This document shows, piece after piece, positions 7,458 to 16,034 of a stretch of DNA of 19,760 nucleotides. Numbering within the stretch: the stretch's first letter is position 1; each line of letters opens with the position of its first letter. The translations under genes and the position numbers were made by a program. The stretch spans positions 15,112 through 34,871 of the forward strand of contig DJPH01000039.1 of assembly GCA_002439755.1 (NCBI GenBank), written 5' to 3'. The notes beneath the pieces were generated by a model. It ran no database searches. It had not been told where the DNA came from and was given only the letters and a program-made list of their open reading frames with translations. Source of the DNA: Prevotellaceae bacterium UBA6417. GTDB lineage: Bacteria > Bacteroidota > Bacteroidia > Bacteroidales > Bacteroidaceae.

Positions 7458-8495
7458 ATGAGAAAGAAGATCTATGCTTGGATGCTCGCTGCAGCGTCCT
7501 GCCTGTTGTGGGGCTGTGCCGCCGAAGCTCCGTTTTTCAAGATGCGCGGCGTGGTGCTGGCCACCGAAGACCTTGAAACGGTCGACTGGCCGAGGCTGGC
7601 CCATGAAAACGGCATCAATACAATCGGAACGCATATCACGCCCGAGCAGGTGCTGGCTTTTTGGGACACCGATAAGGGCAAGCAGTTTCGCAACGGCTGC
7701 AAGAAGTATGGCATCAAGGTGGAGCACGAGCTCCACGCCATGAAGAGCCTGTTGCCCCGCAGCCTTTACATGCTGGATTCCACCATGTTCAGAATGGACG
7801 AGAAGGGCCGCAGGGTGGCCGACTTCAACTGTTGTCCCAGTTCGTCGAGAGCCCTTGATACGATAGCCGCAAAGGCACTCTGTTATGCGCGCAAGCTGCC
7901 GTCAGACAACCACCGCTATTACTATTGGCTGGACGACGGTGCGCCGGTTTGCCGGTGTGCATCCTGCTCACAGTATACACCTTCTGAGCAGGCTTTAATC
8001 ATTGAAAACCACATTATCAAGGCTTTGCGCACCTGGGACAGAAAGGCCATGCTGGCACATCTGGCCTATGTGTCTTCCTTGGAAGCTCCCCGGAAAGTAA
8101 AGCCTGCCGAAGGCATCTTCTTGGAGTTTGCACCTTTTATAAGGGTGATGAACCGTGCGCTGACCGACACGACGGTAGTGAAAGAGGGAAAGGTCAACGC
8201 ACACAACCTCAGGTGTTTGCGCGACAATCTGGAGGTCTTTCCCGTCGAGACGGCTGTGGTGCTCGACTATTGGCTGGATGTTTCCATGGCCAGTTTGTGG
8301 AAAAAGCCTGCCGTCAAGCTGCCTTGGCATCCCGAGGTGTTTAAGGCTGATGTTGAGACCTATGCAAAGTTGGGCATCCGCAATGTCACATCGTTTGCCG
8401 TATATATGGACAGTGAATACTTCAAGAACTATCCCCTGACAGACGATATCAGGGACTACGGCCAAACTTTAAAGACTTACAGGCCAAAAAAATGA
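7458..8495 (+). CDS. DUF4838-like lipoprotein
   Basis: A 345-residue exported protein. The N-terminus MRKKIYAWMLAAASCLLWGC is a lipoprotein signal with lipid-anchored Cys20, followed by Ala-Ala-Glu. The body looks like a TIM-barrel-type protein related to DUF4838, which is linked to glycoside hydrolases. A central segment YYYWLDDGAPVCRCASC (residues 154-170) has Asp159-Asp160 and the Cys165/Cys167/Cys170 cluster typical of that family. The N-terminal part (VDWPRLAHENGINTIGTHIT) resembles the first strand-helix units of a barrel. The gene is monocistronic, with a good promoter before it and a hairpin straight after the stop. Catalysis is unproven; a role in glycan breakdown is inferred from the family. 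Confidence 0.65.
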   Translation: MRKKIYAWMLAAASCLLWGCAAEAPFFKMRGVVLATEDLETVDWPRLAHENGINTIGTHITPEQVLAFWDTDKGKQFRNGCKKYGIKVEHELHAMKSLLPRSLYMLDSTMFRMDEKGRRVADFNCCPSSSRALDTIAAKALCYARKLPSDNHRYYYWLDDGAPVCRCASCSQYTPSEQALIIENHIIKALRTWDRKAMLAHLAYVSSLEAPRKVKPAEGIFLEFAPFIRVMNRALTDTTVVKEGKVNAHNLRCLRDNLEVFPVETAVVLDYWLDVSMASLWKKPAVKLPWHPEVFKADVETYAKLGIRNVTSFAVYMDSEYFKNYPLTDDIRDYGQTLKTYRPKK

Positions 8496-8523
8496 CAAGC
8501 CGCAGGAACTTTTCTGCGGCTTG
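8496..8523 (-). terminator. Strong hairpin terminator, U-tract for minus-strand transcripts
   Basis: A perfect 10-bp stem (CAAGCCGCAG at 8496-8505 with CTGCGGCTTG at 8514-8523) and an 8-nt loop begin one base after the TGA of the gene at 7458. A run of seven A at 8486-8492, inside the last codons of that gene, becomes the U-tract for transcripts coming from rnz on the minus strand. No U-run follows on the plus strand. It therefore looks like an intrinsic terminator for rnz that may also stop or protect the plus-strand transcript. Confidence 0.8.
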
Positions 8524-8550
8524 TATGGCTGACGTGGCACGGTTGCCGGG

Positions 8551-9465
8551 TCAGAGCTTGAGAGTCATGCCCTCCATGGCTGCCAGCGTGTTGGGAAACA
8601 CCTGCCGTGCCTCGTTCAAAAGAATGCTTTCATCTTGGTAATGAGCCGAGTAGTGGCCAATGAGCAATTGGCCGGCATGGCATGCCTTGGCCATGAGTGC
8701 CGCCTGTCGTGCCGTTGAGTGGCGTGTCTCTTCGGCTCTCTTTGCACGGTCCTCTCCAAAGGTGGCTTCGTGATAGAGCAGGGTGACACCCTCCAAATAA
8801 GGCTGCAGGTCGGGCTTATAGGCCGTATCCGAGCAGTAGGCATAACTGCGGGCGGGCTCGGCAGGCCGCGTCAGCCGGCTGTTGGGAATCACGGTGCCGT
8901 CGGGCAGGGTCCAGTCGGCGCCGTTCTTGATGTTGCCGATTTCGCAGAACGGAATGTTGTAGAAATCAATCATATCCCGCCTGATATGAGGCAAAGTGGG
9001 CTTTTCGCGAAACAGAAAGCCGCAGCAAGGCACGCGATGGTCCAGCGGAAGCGTGCTTACGCTCATCGAGCGGTCGTCATAGATGGTCTGATAGCGTGTG
9101 GTGTCGACAGGGTGAAACACCACTTCGTAGTCCATTCCCTGACAGAAAAACGCCAGTTGCTGCCCGAACAGCCCTTCATAGCAGGCCGGTGCATAGACAT
9201 GCAGTTTGGCCGTGCGTCCCAGCATGCCGAGGGTTGAAATCAGACCCATCAGGCCAAAGCAGTGGTCACCGTGAAGGTGGGAAATGAAGATGTTGCGCAG
9301 GTTCATAAAGTGGAGCCTTTGGTTGCGCATCTGCATTTGTGTCCCTTCTCCGCAATCAATCATGGAGAGTTTCTCGCGGATGTTGACAATTTGTGAGGAC
9401 GGGCGGTGTCGGCTTGTGGGAATGGCGCAGCCACACCCCAGGATGTTGACTTCGAATTTTTCCAT
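8551..9465 (-). CDS. rnz: Ribonuclease Z
   Basis: A zinc-dependent endonuclease that trims the 3' end of tRNA precursors. It has 304 residues from the start at 9465 (MEKFEVNILGCGCAIPTSRH), the usual length. An open frame extends 32 codons further upstream to 9561, but it would run through the rpsA terminator hairpin and adds non-conserved sequence, so I reject it. The metallo-beta-lactamase motif SHLHGDH lies at residues 62-68 (His63, His65, Asp67, His68). Further metal ligands are in PLDHRVPCCG, YCSDTAY and the C-terminal LLIGHYSAHY. The EATFGED segment is also typical. It lies downstream of rpsA on the same strand and ends near a strong minus-strand terminator. No separate promoter was found, so some read-through from rpsA is possible. 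Confidence 0.95.
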   Translation of the reverse strand: MEKFEVNILGCGCAIPTSRHRPSSQIVNIREKLSMIDCGEGTQMQMRNQRLHFMNLRNIFISHLHGDHCFGLMGLISTLGMLGRTAKLHVYAPACYEGLFGQQLAFFCQGMDYEVVFHPVDTTRYQTIYDDRSMSVSTLPLDHRVPCCGFLFREKPTLPHIRRDMIDFYNIPFCEIGNIKNGADWTLPDGTVIPNSRLTRPAEPARSYAYCSDTAYKPDLQPYLEGVTLLYHEATFGEDRAKRAEETRHSTARQAALMAKACHAGQLLIGHYSAHYQDESILLNEARQVFPNTLAAMEGMTLKL

Positions 9466-9526
9466 GCTTTTGTCTTGCTGTGTGTTTTGGGCCGGCCGAA
9501 GATGAGCGGGCCGGCTATATAAATAA

Positions 9527-9556
9527 GCGGGCAGATTCGTCACGAATCCGGCCCGC
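9527..9556 (-). terminator. Probable terminator of rpsA
   Basis: GCGGGC at 9527-9532 pairs with GCCCGC at 9551-9556, and GATTCGT/ACGAATC (9534-9540, 9542-9548) extend the stem, giving a long imperfect hairpin 34 bp past the rpsA stop. On the minus strand it is followed by TTATTTATATAG, a U-rich stretch. A second pairing GCCGGC/GCCGGC lies at 9491-9515. Confidence 0.6.
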
Positions 9557-9589
9557 CTCAATATTTATGAATTATTATATTAAAAGGCT

Positions 9590-11392
9590 TTATTCTTTAT
9601 TGCCATCAGCATTGCCTTCCATCTGTGCCTTCAGCTTGGCCAGTGCGTCAAGGTCGCCCAGTGACGTTGTGGCTGCCTGGTTCTGGATGGCCGGAATCTC
9701 GTTGGCAGGTTTCTTGGCTGCTGCTGCGGTCTCCTTGGCTTTCTGCTGCTCGGCGCGCTGCTCATCCTCGTATACACGGCTGTGAGAAAGGATGATGCGA
9801 CGTGTCACCTTGTTGAATTCAAGCACCTTGAACGGCAGCTTTTCGTTCAGCTGGGCCTTGGTCTTGTCTTCTTTGATGAGGTGCTTCGGTGTGGCAAATC
9901 CGTCAATGCCGTATTCAAGCTGTATGACATCGCCGTTTTCACGCTCCTCGACAATGGTTCCTTCATGGATGGAGCCTACGGTGAATACTGTCTCGAACAC
10001 ATCCCAGGGATTCTCTTCGCACTGCTTGTGTCCCAGGCTCAGACGACGGTTTTCCTTGTCTATTTCCAATACGACCACTTCAATCTCGTCACCGATCTTG
10101 GTAACTTCCGAGGGGTGTTTCACCTTCTTGGTCCAGCTCAGGTCGCTGATGTGAATCAGTCCGTCAACGCCTTCTTCAAGCTCTACAAACACACCGAAGT
10201 TGGTGAAGTTGCGCACCTTGGCGGTATGCTTGCTGCCTACGGGGTAGTTCTGCTCGATGTTCTGCCAGGGGTCTTCCTTCAGCTGCTTGATGCCGAGCGA
10301 CATCTTGCGCTCTGTGCGGTCGAGTGTGAGCACTACGGCTTCTACTTCGTCGCCCACTTTCATGAAGTCCTGTGCGCTGCGCAAGTGGCTGCTCCAGCTC
10401 ATTTCCGAAACGTGGATGAGTCCTTCCACACCCGGTGCAATCTCTACAAAGGCTCCGTAGTCGGTCATCACAACCACCTTGCCCTTTACCTTGTCGCCCA
10501 CCTTGAGGTTGGGGTCGAGGGCATCCCACGGATGGGGTGTAAGCTGCTTCAGGCCGAGTGCTATACGTTTCTTCTCGTCGTCAAAGTCAAGTATAACAAC
10601 GTTGAGCTTTTGGTCGAGCTGTACTATCTCATGCGGATCGTTGACACGTCCCCAGCTGAGGTCTGTGATGTGTATCAGGCCGTCTACGCCGCCCAGGTCG
10701 ATGAATACACCGTATGAGGTGATGTTCTTGACGGTGCCTTCGAGCACCTGTCCCTTCTCGAGCTTGCCGATGATCTCTTTCTTCTGGGCTTCGAGCTCGG
10801 CCTCGATGAGGGCTTTGTGGCTTACCACCACATTCTTGTATTCCTGATTGATTTTGATTACCTGGAATTCCATTGTCTTGCCCACAAAGATGTCGTAGTC
10901 GCGGATGGGCTTGACGTCGATTTGCGAGCCGGGCAGGAATGCTTCGATGCCGAATACATCGACAATCATGCCGCCCTTTGTACGATATTTGATGAAGCCC
11001 TTGACGATTTCCTTGGATTCGAGAGCCTTGTTGATCTTGTCCCATCCCTGCTTTGCACGGGCGTTCTTGTGAGACAGCAGCAACTGGCCTTTCTTGTCTT
11101 CCTCTTTCTCGATATAGACTTCAACCTTGTCGCCTACTTTCAGGTCGGGGTTGTAACGGAACTCGTTGGCCGAGATGACGCCGTCGCTCTTATAGCCTAT
11201 GTCAACCAGCACTTCGCGCTTGTTGATGGCTATTACGGTTCCCTCAACCACTTCGTGTTCTGAAATCTGGTTCAGGGTGTCACCATAGGCTTTTTCCTGT
11301 TCTTCTTTGCTTGTGCCAGCACTCGCACCGTTGTCTTCGTAGGCATCCCAGTCGAAGTCGTCTAATGGCTTTACTTGTTTTAAATCGCTCAT
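9590..11392 (-). CDS. rpsA: 30S ribosomal protein S1
   Basis: A 600-residue protein that helps mRNA bind the 30S subunit. Six S1 (OB-fold) repeats are visible at about residues 47-109, 128-193, 215-284, 300-371, 386-457 and 473-538. Repeats 3 to 5 show the classic GVFIDLGGVDGLIHITDLSW type motif; repeats 1, 2 and 6 are more diverged, as usual. The N-terminal 46 residues are acidic. The C-terminal 60 residues are Ala/Glu/Gln-rich and end with an LGDLDALAKLKAQM helix. A TAATTTTG promoter box lies 66 bp upstream on the minus strand and a hairpin follows the stop. In many bacteria S1 controls its own synthesis through its leader, but I see no specific structure here. Confidence 0.97.
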   Translation of the reverse strand: MSDLKQVKPLDDFDWDAYEDNGASAGTSKEEQEKAYGDTLNQISEHEVVEGTVIAINKREVLVDIGYKSDGVISANEFRYNPDLKVGDKVEVYIEKEEDKKGQLLLSHKNARAKQGWDKINKALESKEIVKGFIKYRTKGGMIVDVFGIEAFLPGSQIDVKPIRDYDIFVGKTMEFQVIKINQEYKNVVVSHKALIEAELEAQKKEIIGKLEKGQVLEGTVKNITSYGVFIDLGGVDGLIHITDLSWGRVNDPHEIVQLDQKLNVVILDFDDEKKRIALGLKQLTPHPWDALDPNLKVGDKVKGKVVVMTDYGAFVEIAPGVEGLIHVSEMSWSSHLRSAQDFMKVGDEVEAVVLTLDRTERKMSLGIKQLKEDPWQNIEQNYPVGSKHTAKVRNFTNFGVFVELEEGVDGLIHISDLSWTKKVKHPSEVTKIGDEIEVVVLEIDKENRRLSLGHKQCEENPWDVFETVFTVGSIHEGTIVEERENGDVIQLEYGIDGFATPKHLIKEDKTKAQLNEKLPFKVLEFNKVTRRIILSHSRVYEDEQRAEQQKAKETAAAAKKPANEIPAIQNQAATTSLGDLDALAKLKAQMEGNADGNKE

Positions 11393-11457
11393 TGATTAAT
11401 GGTTAAAAATGTTACGTTAAAAGGGTTATACAAAATGTTGATTGATATAATCGCCCG

Positions 11458-11465
11458 CAAAATTA
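11458..11465 (-). promoter_or_regulatory. Minus-strand -7 element (TAATTTTG) for rpsA
   Basis: Reads TAATTTTG on the minus strand, matching TAnnTTTG, 66 bp before the rpsA start. A TTTG lies further upstream (11482-11485) but the spacing is 16 bp instead of about 19, so only the -7 box is well supported. Confidence 0.5.
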
Positions 11466-11540
11466 CTACATTTAGTTGAAACAAACGGCATTCGGGTGCG
11501 TTTTTCTTTGATAAATGATGCCGCTTTGAGGGTTTTTGTG

Positions 11541-11548
11541 TAATTTCG
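11541..11548 (+). promoter_or_regulatory. Possible -7 element (TAATTTCG)
   Basis: One mismatch from TAnnTTTG, 26 bp before the lipoprotein start at 11574. No well-placed -33 element is visible. Confidence 0.3.
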
Positions 11549-11573
11549 CATCCGAACTTTAGTTGTCAGTAGT

Positions 11574-12098
11574 ATGAGATATCAGGTTTTCAGAGGTTGC
11601 ATGGGCTTTGCTTTTGTAGTGCTTTTCATGTTTTCGTGCAAGAATACTCCTGTGAAGAAAGCCGTTACGGCCAGCAACGACACCTTGAGTGCTACCGTTG
11701 CGGTGACTGAGGAGAAAGACTCCACCCTGTATGGTGTGGCAGGCGATTTCGGCATGAGTACCTTCTGTTTGATTACCGATGAGGGCGACACAGTCCTGGT
11801 GACGCGCTCGTCGGAAGACGGAACCGACGGCATCATCGACGGAGACGCACAGCCCGGCGACCGTTTTTGCATGACGGTCAGAGACGGAGGTGAGGTGCTG
11901 GCCCATGCCATCAACCTGACGCAGCTGGAGCGTCACACCCGGAATTACAAGATAAGCAACGGACGGCTCATACTGCATCCCGAGGCCAATCCCGATACCG
12001 TCGTGATAGACAAGCTGGATGCCACCACCTTTGTCTACGACGGCAGGAAGGGCATGGCCAAGCATGTCAATGCAGACGGCATGAAAGTCTATAAATGA
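11574..12098 (+). CDS. Small hypothetical lipoprotein
   Basis: 174 residues of unknown function. The N-terminus MRYQVFRGCMGFAFVVLFMF followed by Ser-Cys is a lipoprotein signal, with Cys22 as the likely lipidated residue. The mature part is small and beta-rich, with one repeated style of strand (FCLITDEGDTVLVTRSSEDG; then PGDRFCMTVRDGGEVLAHAI) that could be a small beta-barrel. It contains ERHTRNYKISNGRLILHPEA and a C-terminal LDATTFVYDGRKGMAKHV segment. I do not recognise the family. It diverges from rpsA and is followed by a hairpin-bearing gap, so it is probably a single-gene unit. Confidence 0.75.
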   Translation: MRYQVFRGCMGFAFVVLFMFSCKNTPVKKAVTASNDTLSATVAVTEEKDSTLYGVAGDFGMSTFCLITDEGDTVLVTRSSEDGTDGIIDGDAQPGDRFCMTVRDGGEVLAHAINLTQLERHTRNYKISNGRLILHPEANPDTVVIDKLDATTFVYDGRKGMAKHVNADGMKVYK

Positions 12099-12122
12099 AT
12101 CAGGGCAGGCCGCACTCTTGAG

Positions 12123-12162
12123 GCAAGAAAGCAAAGCCACACATGCAGCTTTGCAGCCTTGC
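12123..12162 (+). terminator. Stem-loop after the lipoprotein gene
   Basis: GCAAAGC (12131-12137) pairs perfectly with GCTTTGC (12148-12154), and an outer GCAAG/CTTGC (12123-12127 with 12158-12162) extends it across a small internal loop. It lies 24 bp after the stop. No U-tract follows, so it may be a Rho-independent-like or 3'-end stabilising structure. A second weak hairpin followed by CCTTTTAT lies at about 12182-12209. Confidence 0.45.
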
Positions 12163-12231
12163 TCGCCTGACTTGCAGCACACCGCTTTGTCGCTTTCAGC
12201 GGCCTTTTATGTAAAAAACGGTAGTCTTCGC

Positions 12232-12262
12232 TTTGCTTTTCCCTTATTTTCAACTAAATTTG
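12232..12262 (+). promoter_or_regulatory. Bacteroidota promoter TTTG-N19-TAAATTTG
   Basis: -33 TTTG at 12232-12235 and -7 TAAATTTG at 12255-12262, 19 bp apart, with the fusion gene starting at 12285. It is one of the two best promoters in the window and probably drives the whole run to the right edge. Confidence 0.8.
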
Positions 12263-12284
12263 CCGGCAATTAAAACATCTTGAT

Positions 12285-15200
12285 ATGCGAAAGAGAACTG
12301 TAGACTGTTTTCTGCTCCATGAATGCTGGGCAGACACATTGAAAACGGTTGATAGCCTGAACAATCAGCCTGAAGTCAATGATATTTATCTATTGGCTGT
12401 TAACGCCGAAGCCGCAAGATATGACGAATTGCCCGAGAATTGTCACATCCTGACTGTAGATGGCATAGGTGCGACTTCCACCTATGTGAAGATTGCAGAC
12501 AACGCAACTTCGCCCTATACCTTATTATATATAAAAAGCTCTCCCCTGCAGGTGGGGGCACGTGCACTGCACCGTCTGTGCGAAGTGATGGACGACAGCA
12601 AGGCCGTTATGGTCTATTCCGACCATTGGTCGGTAGAGAGTGGCCAGACAAAGCCCCATCCCTCCATAGACTGTCAGGAAGGCAGCCTGCGCGATGACTT
12701 CGATTTCGGATCGCTTCTGCTGCTCGACACAGCCGCCATAAAGGCTTATGCAGCCTCAGAACCCTGCCGGCACAAGTACAGTGGCTTTTATGATCTGCGC
12801 CTCTTCTGCCAGCGACGCGGACTGCTGTTCCACCTGAACGAAATGCTCTATACCGAAGAGGAAAGCGACCTTCGCCTGAGCGGTGAAAAGCAGTTCGACT
12901 ATGTCGATCCTTCAAAGCGCGCAGTTCAGATAGAGATGGAACAGGTATGCACGGAGCATCTGAAAGCCATCGGAGCCTATCTTGCCCCAAGCGAGTTCGA
13001 CGATGTCAGGTTGGATGACATCGCGTTCCGTTATGAAGCATCGGTAATCATACCTGTGCGCAACCGCGAAAAAACCGTGGCCGATGCCATAGGGAGTGCC
13101 TTGGCACAGCAAGCATCGTTTGAGTTCAACGTGATAGTTGTCGACAATCATTCGACAGACGGAACCTATGCAGCCATCGAACGCTTTAAGGACAACGGAA
13201 AGGTGGTGCATCTGGTGCCCGAACGCACCGACCTTGGTATCGGCGGATGCTGGGACTATGCCGTTTGCAGCCCCTATTGCGGCAAGTTTGCCGTACAGCT
13301 CGATTCCGACGACCTGTATAGTGCTCCGGATACCTTGCAACGCATCGTAGATGCCTTTTACGAACAGCGTGCCGCCATGGTTGTAGGCACCTATACGCTC
13401 GTTGACTTTAAGTTGAACACACTGCCTCCCGGAAAGATAGATCATAAAGAGTGGACCGAAGCCAACGGACGCAACAATGCTCTGCGCATAAACGGCCTGG
13501 GTGCACCCCGCGCCTTCTATACACCGCTATTGCGGGAAATTGGCTTCCCCAACACCAGTTACGGAGAAGACTATGCCGTGGGACTGGCAGTGTCGCGCCA
13601 CTATCGCATAGGACGCATCTATGATGTGCTCTACCTGTGCCGCCGGTGGGAAGGCAATTCGGATGCAGCTCTCTCGATCGAGAAGACCAACAAGAACAAC
13701 CTCTACAAAGACCGTATCAGAACGCTTGAAGTGATGGCACGCAAGCAGATGAACAAACGTTGGAACCATGAGGTAAAAGAAGAGGAGGCCCACGATTTTT
13801 TTGAGCAACAGCTCCGCTCATGGCCTGATGCGGAGCGACGCTTTCACGACTTGGAAAACGTTGAAGTAAAGAACTTCACGTGGCACCACATAAAGCTTTC
13901 TGCACAGTTCAATCCCGCACGCATCGTTTCGACCGGTGCCAAAGTAGACAAAGAAGCCATTAAACATCGTCCGTGCTTCCTCTGTGAGCACAACCAGCCC
14001 GCAGAGCAGATGCACCTGTATGCCTATGGCAACTACCAGCTTTGTATAAATCCCTTTCCGATACTTCCGTATCATTTCACATTCCCGGCCCGCCGACATG
14101 TGAAGCAGATGGCACGCCCCATGATAGGTGCCCTGTGCCGACTGGCCATGAACATGCCTGACTTCGTAGTCTTTTATAACGGTGCCCAATGTGGTGCCTC
14201 CGCGCCCGATCACGCCCATTTGCAGCTCGGTGCAAAGGGCAAAATACCTCTTCAACGCGATTGGGAAGCCTATGAAAACCAATTGGAACCGGTCTATACA
14301 GTAGGCAATGACCGTGGCATCTATCTGCTGCGCAAGTTTGTCTATCCCTTGTTCGTGCTCAAGTTGTCGGGCGATGAAGAACAGTTCCTGCTCTTTGAAA
14401 GGCTGTTGAAGGCACTGCCTTTGGTGGAAGGCGAGGACGAGCCGCGCTTCAATCTCCTGGGTTGGCGGCAGAACACATCGGATGCCGATAAGGATTCAAT
14501 GCTGTTGCTGCTCATTCCACGCAAAAAGCTGCGTCCCGAATGCTATTTCAAAGAGGGAGAAGAGCAATACCTGATAAGCCCCGGGAGCATTGACATGGGC
14601 GGATTGGTGATAACACCAAGGCGTGAAGACTTTGACCGCTTGACAGGAGAAAAGATAGCCTCTATACTTCAGGAAGTGACTTTAGACAAATCCGAAGTCG
14701 AGGCCTGTGTGAACCGCATCCGCAACAACCGGAACGTGAGTGTGGGAATCATGAATGCCGACAGTCTGCATTTTACACTGAACGGAGACTTTACAGCCGG
14801 AGGGGTTACCGTAAACGGCCTTCAAGAAGTCGATTGTAACGGTGACATAGCCTATTGGAACGGCCAACCTTATTCCACACTGCACTTCCATCCTGCCGGC
14901 AATGCCTCCACATTCACGCTCCATGGTGTAACCATCGGAAAAGATTACCATTGGGAACGAAAGGAAGATCAAGAGTTTAAAGGAAGTCTGGAGATAATCA
15001 TCGAAAAAGGCAAACTGACGGCAGTGAACATCCTTCCCGTCGAAGAATATCTGGTAAGTGTCATAAGCAGTGAGATGAAGGCCACGGCCGGTATGGAGTA
15101 CCTCAAGGCAGCCGCCATCATCAGCCGCAGCTGGCTGCTGTCACAAATACGTCGTCGCGAAAGCGAACTCACCGTCGAAACTTCAGAAGGCATGCAAGAC

Positions 15201-16034
15201 AACGAGAACTGTCTGCTGCATTGGACAGATAGGGCCGCCCATAAATACTATGACGTTTGTGCAGACGACCACTGCCAACGTTACCAGGGACTGTTACGGG
15301 TGAGCAACACCGCAGCTCGCGAAGCCGTTGAAGCCACCTGCGGACAAGTACTGATGGCCGATGGCGATATATGTGATACGCGCTTTTCAAAGTGCTGTGG
15401 CGGAGTGTCGGAAGAGTATGCCGCGTGCTGGGAACAACGCGAAGTGACATACCTGCAGCCGGTGCGTGACCTGCGCGATGATGCAAAACTGCCCGACTTG
15501 ACCCGCGAAGACGAGGCCGAAGCCTGGATATGCAGCAATGCTCCTGCCTTTTGCAACACAACCGACCGTGACATATTGCAGCAGGTGCTCAACGACTACG
15601 ATCTGGAAACCACCGATTTCTATCGATGGCAGGTTGAGTATTCGCAAAAAGAGCTGTCGGATTTGATAACCTTGAAAACCGGACGCGACTTTGGTGACAT
15701 CCTGGATCTTCAGCCTGTCAAGCGCGGAAAGAGCGGACGCATTGTGGAACTGCGCATCGTTGGATCCAAGAGAAGCCTGATTGTAGGAAAAGAGTTGGAG
15801 ATACGTTCCGTGCTTTCTCCTTCCCATCTTTACAGCTCGGCTTTTGTGGTGAAGAAAGAAGACGTTGTCAGCGGCATCCCAGGGCGTTTCCGTCTCTTAG
15901 GTGCCGGATGGGGCCACGGCGTAGGCCTTTGCCAGATAGGTGCGGCCGTCATGGCATCGCAGGGCTATGCCTGCAACGACATATTGCAGCATTACTATAA
16001 GCACACAACAGTAACACAACTATATACAAAATGA
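12285..16034 (+). CDS. GT-A-like / GT2 / DUF4922 / SpoIID-LytB fusion protein
   Basis: A 1249-residue multidomain protein. Residues 1-240 resemble a degenerate GT-A glycosyltransferase with a VYSDHW segment. Residues 250-500 are a canonical GT2 domain: SVIIPVRNR from 253, VVDNHSTDGT, and the metal motif DSDD at 340-343. Residues about 505-835 are DUF4922, with CFLC at 564-567 and a histidine-triad-like HAHLQ at 643-647 as in GalT/HIT nucleotidyltransferases and GDP-hexose phosphorylases. Residues about 840-1249 are SpoIID/LytB, with the probable catalytic Glu930 in SSEM and a zinc motif His986, Cys992, His996, Cys997 (HKYYDVCADDHCQRYQG). SpoIID is a lytic transglycosylase for peptidoglycan in other bacteria. 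I see no signal peptide and no membrane segment, so the protein should be cytosolic. Its stop overlaps the AmpG-like start (ATGA). I infer a role in peptidoglycan recycling; the substrates are unknown. Confidence 0.88.
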   Translation: MRKRTVDCFLLHECWADTLKTVDSLNNQPEVNDIYLLAVNAEAARYDELPENCHILTVDGIGATSTYVKIADNATSPYTLLYIKSSPLQVGARALHRLCEVMDDSKAVMVYSDHWSVESGQTKPHPSIDCQEGSLRDDFDFGSLLLLDTAAIKAYAASEPCRHKYSGFYDLRLFCQRRGLLFHLNEMLYTEEESDLRLSGEKQFDYVDPSKRAVQIEMEQVCTEHLKAIGAYLAPSEFDDVRLDDIAFRYEASVIIPVRNREKTVADAIGSALAQQASFEFNVIVVDNHSTDGTYAAIERFKDNGKVVHLVPERTDLGIGGCWDYAVCSPYCGKFAVQLDSDDLYSAPDTLQRIVDAFYEQRAAMVVGTYTLVDFKLNTLPPGKIDHKEWTEANGRNNALRINGLGAPRAFYTPLLREIGFPNTSYGEDYAVGLAVSRHYRIGRIYDVLYLCRRWEGNSDAALSIEKTNKNNLYKDRIRTLEVMARKQMNKRWNHEVKEEEAHDFFEQQLRSWPDAERRFHDLENVEVKNFTWHHIKLSAQFNPARIVSTGAKVDKEAIKHRPCFLCEHNQPAEQMHLYAYGNYQLCINPFPILPYHFTFPARRHVKQMARPMIGALCRLAMNMPDFVVFYNGAQCGASAPDHAHLQLGAKGKIPLQRDWEAYENQLEPVYTVGNDRGIYLLRKFVYPLFVLKLSGDEEQFLLFERLLKALPLVEGEDEPRFNLLGWRQNTSDADKDSMLLLLIPRKKLRPECYFKEGEEQYLISPGSIDMGGLVITPRREDFDRLTGEKIASILQEVTLDKSEVEACVNRIRNNRNVSVGIMNADSLHFTLNGDFTAGGVTVNGLQEVDCNGDIAYWNGQPYSTLHFHPAGNASTFTLHGVTIGKDYHWERKEDQEFKGSLEIIIEKGKLTAVNILPVEEYLVSVISSEMKATAGMEYLKAAAIISRSWLLSQIRRRESELTVETSEGMQDNENCLLHWTDRAAHKYYDVCADDHCQRYQGLLRVSNTAAREAVEATCGQVLMADGDICDTRFSKCCGGVSEEYAACWEQREVTYLQPVRDLRDDAKLPDLTREDEAEAWICSNAPAFCNTTDRDILQQVLNDYDLETTDFYRWQVEYSQKELSDLITLKTGRDFGDILDLQPVKRGKSGRIVELRIVGSKRSLIVGKELEIRSVLSPSHLYSSAFVVKKEDVVSGIPGRFRLLGAGWGHGVGLCQIGAAVMASQGYACNDILQHYYKHTTVTQLYTK

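Noticed and set aside
9466..9561. N-terminal extension of ribonuclease Z
   Set aside because: It would cross the rpsA terminator hairpin and adds 32 non-conserved residues before the standard family start.
9782..10717. Long open frame (311 codons) on the plus strand opposite rpsA
   Set aside because: It is a mirror of a highly expressed S1 gene with strong codon bias; the product has no recognisable domain and rpsA is certain on the other strand.
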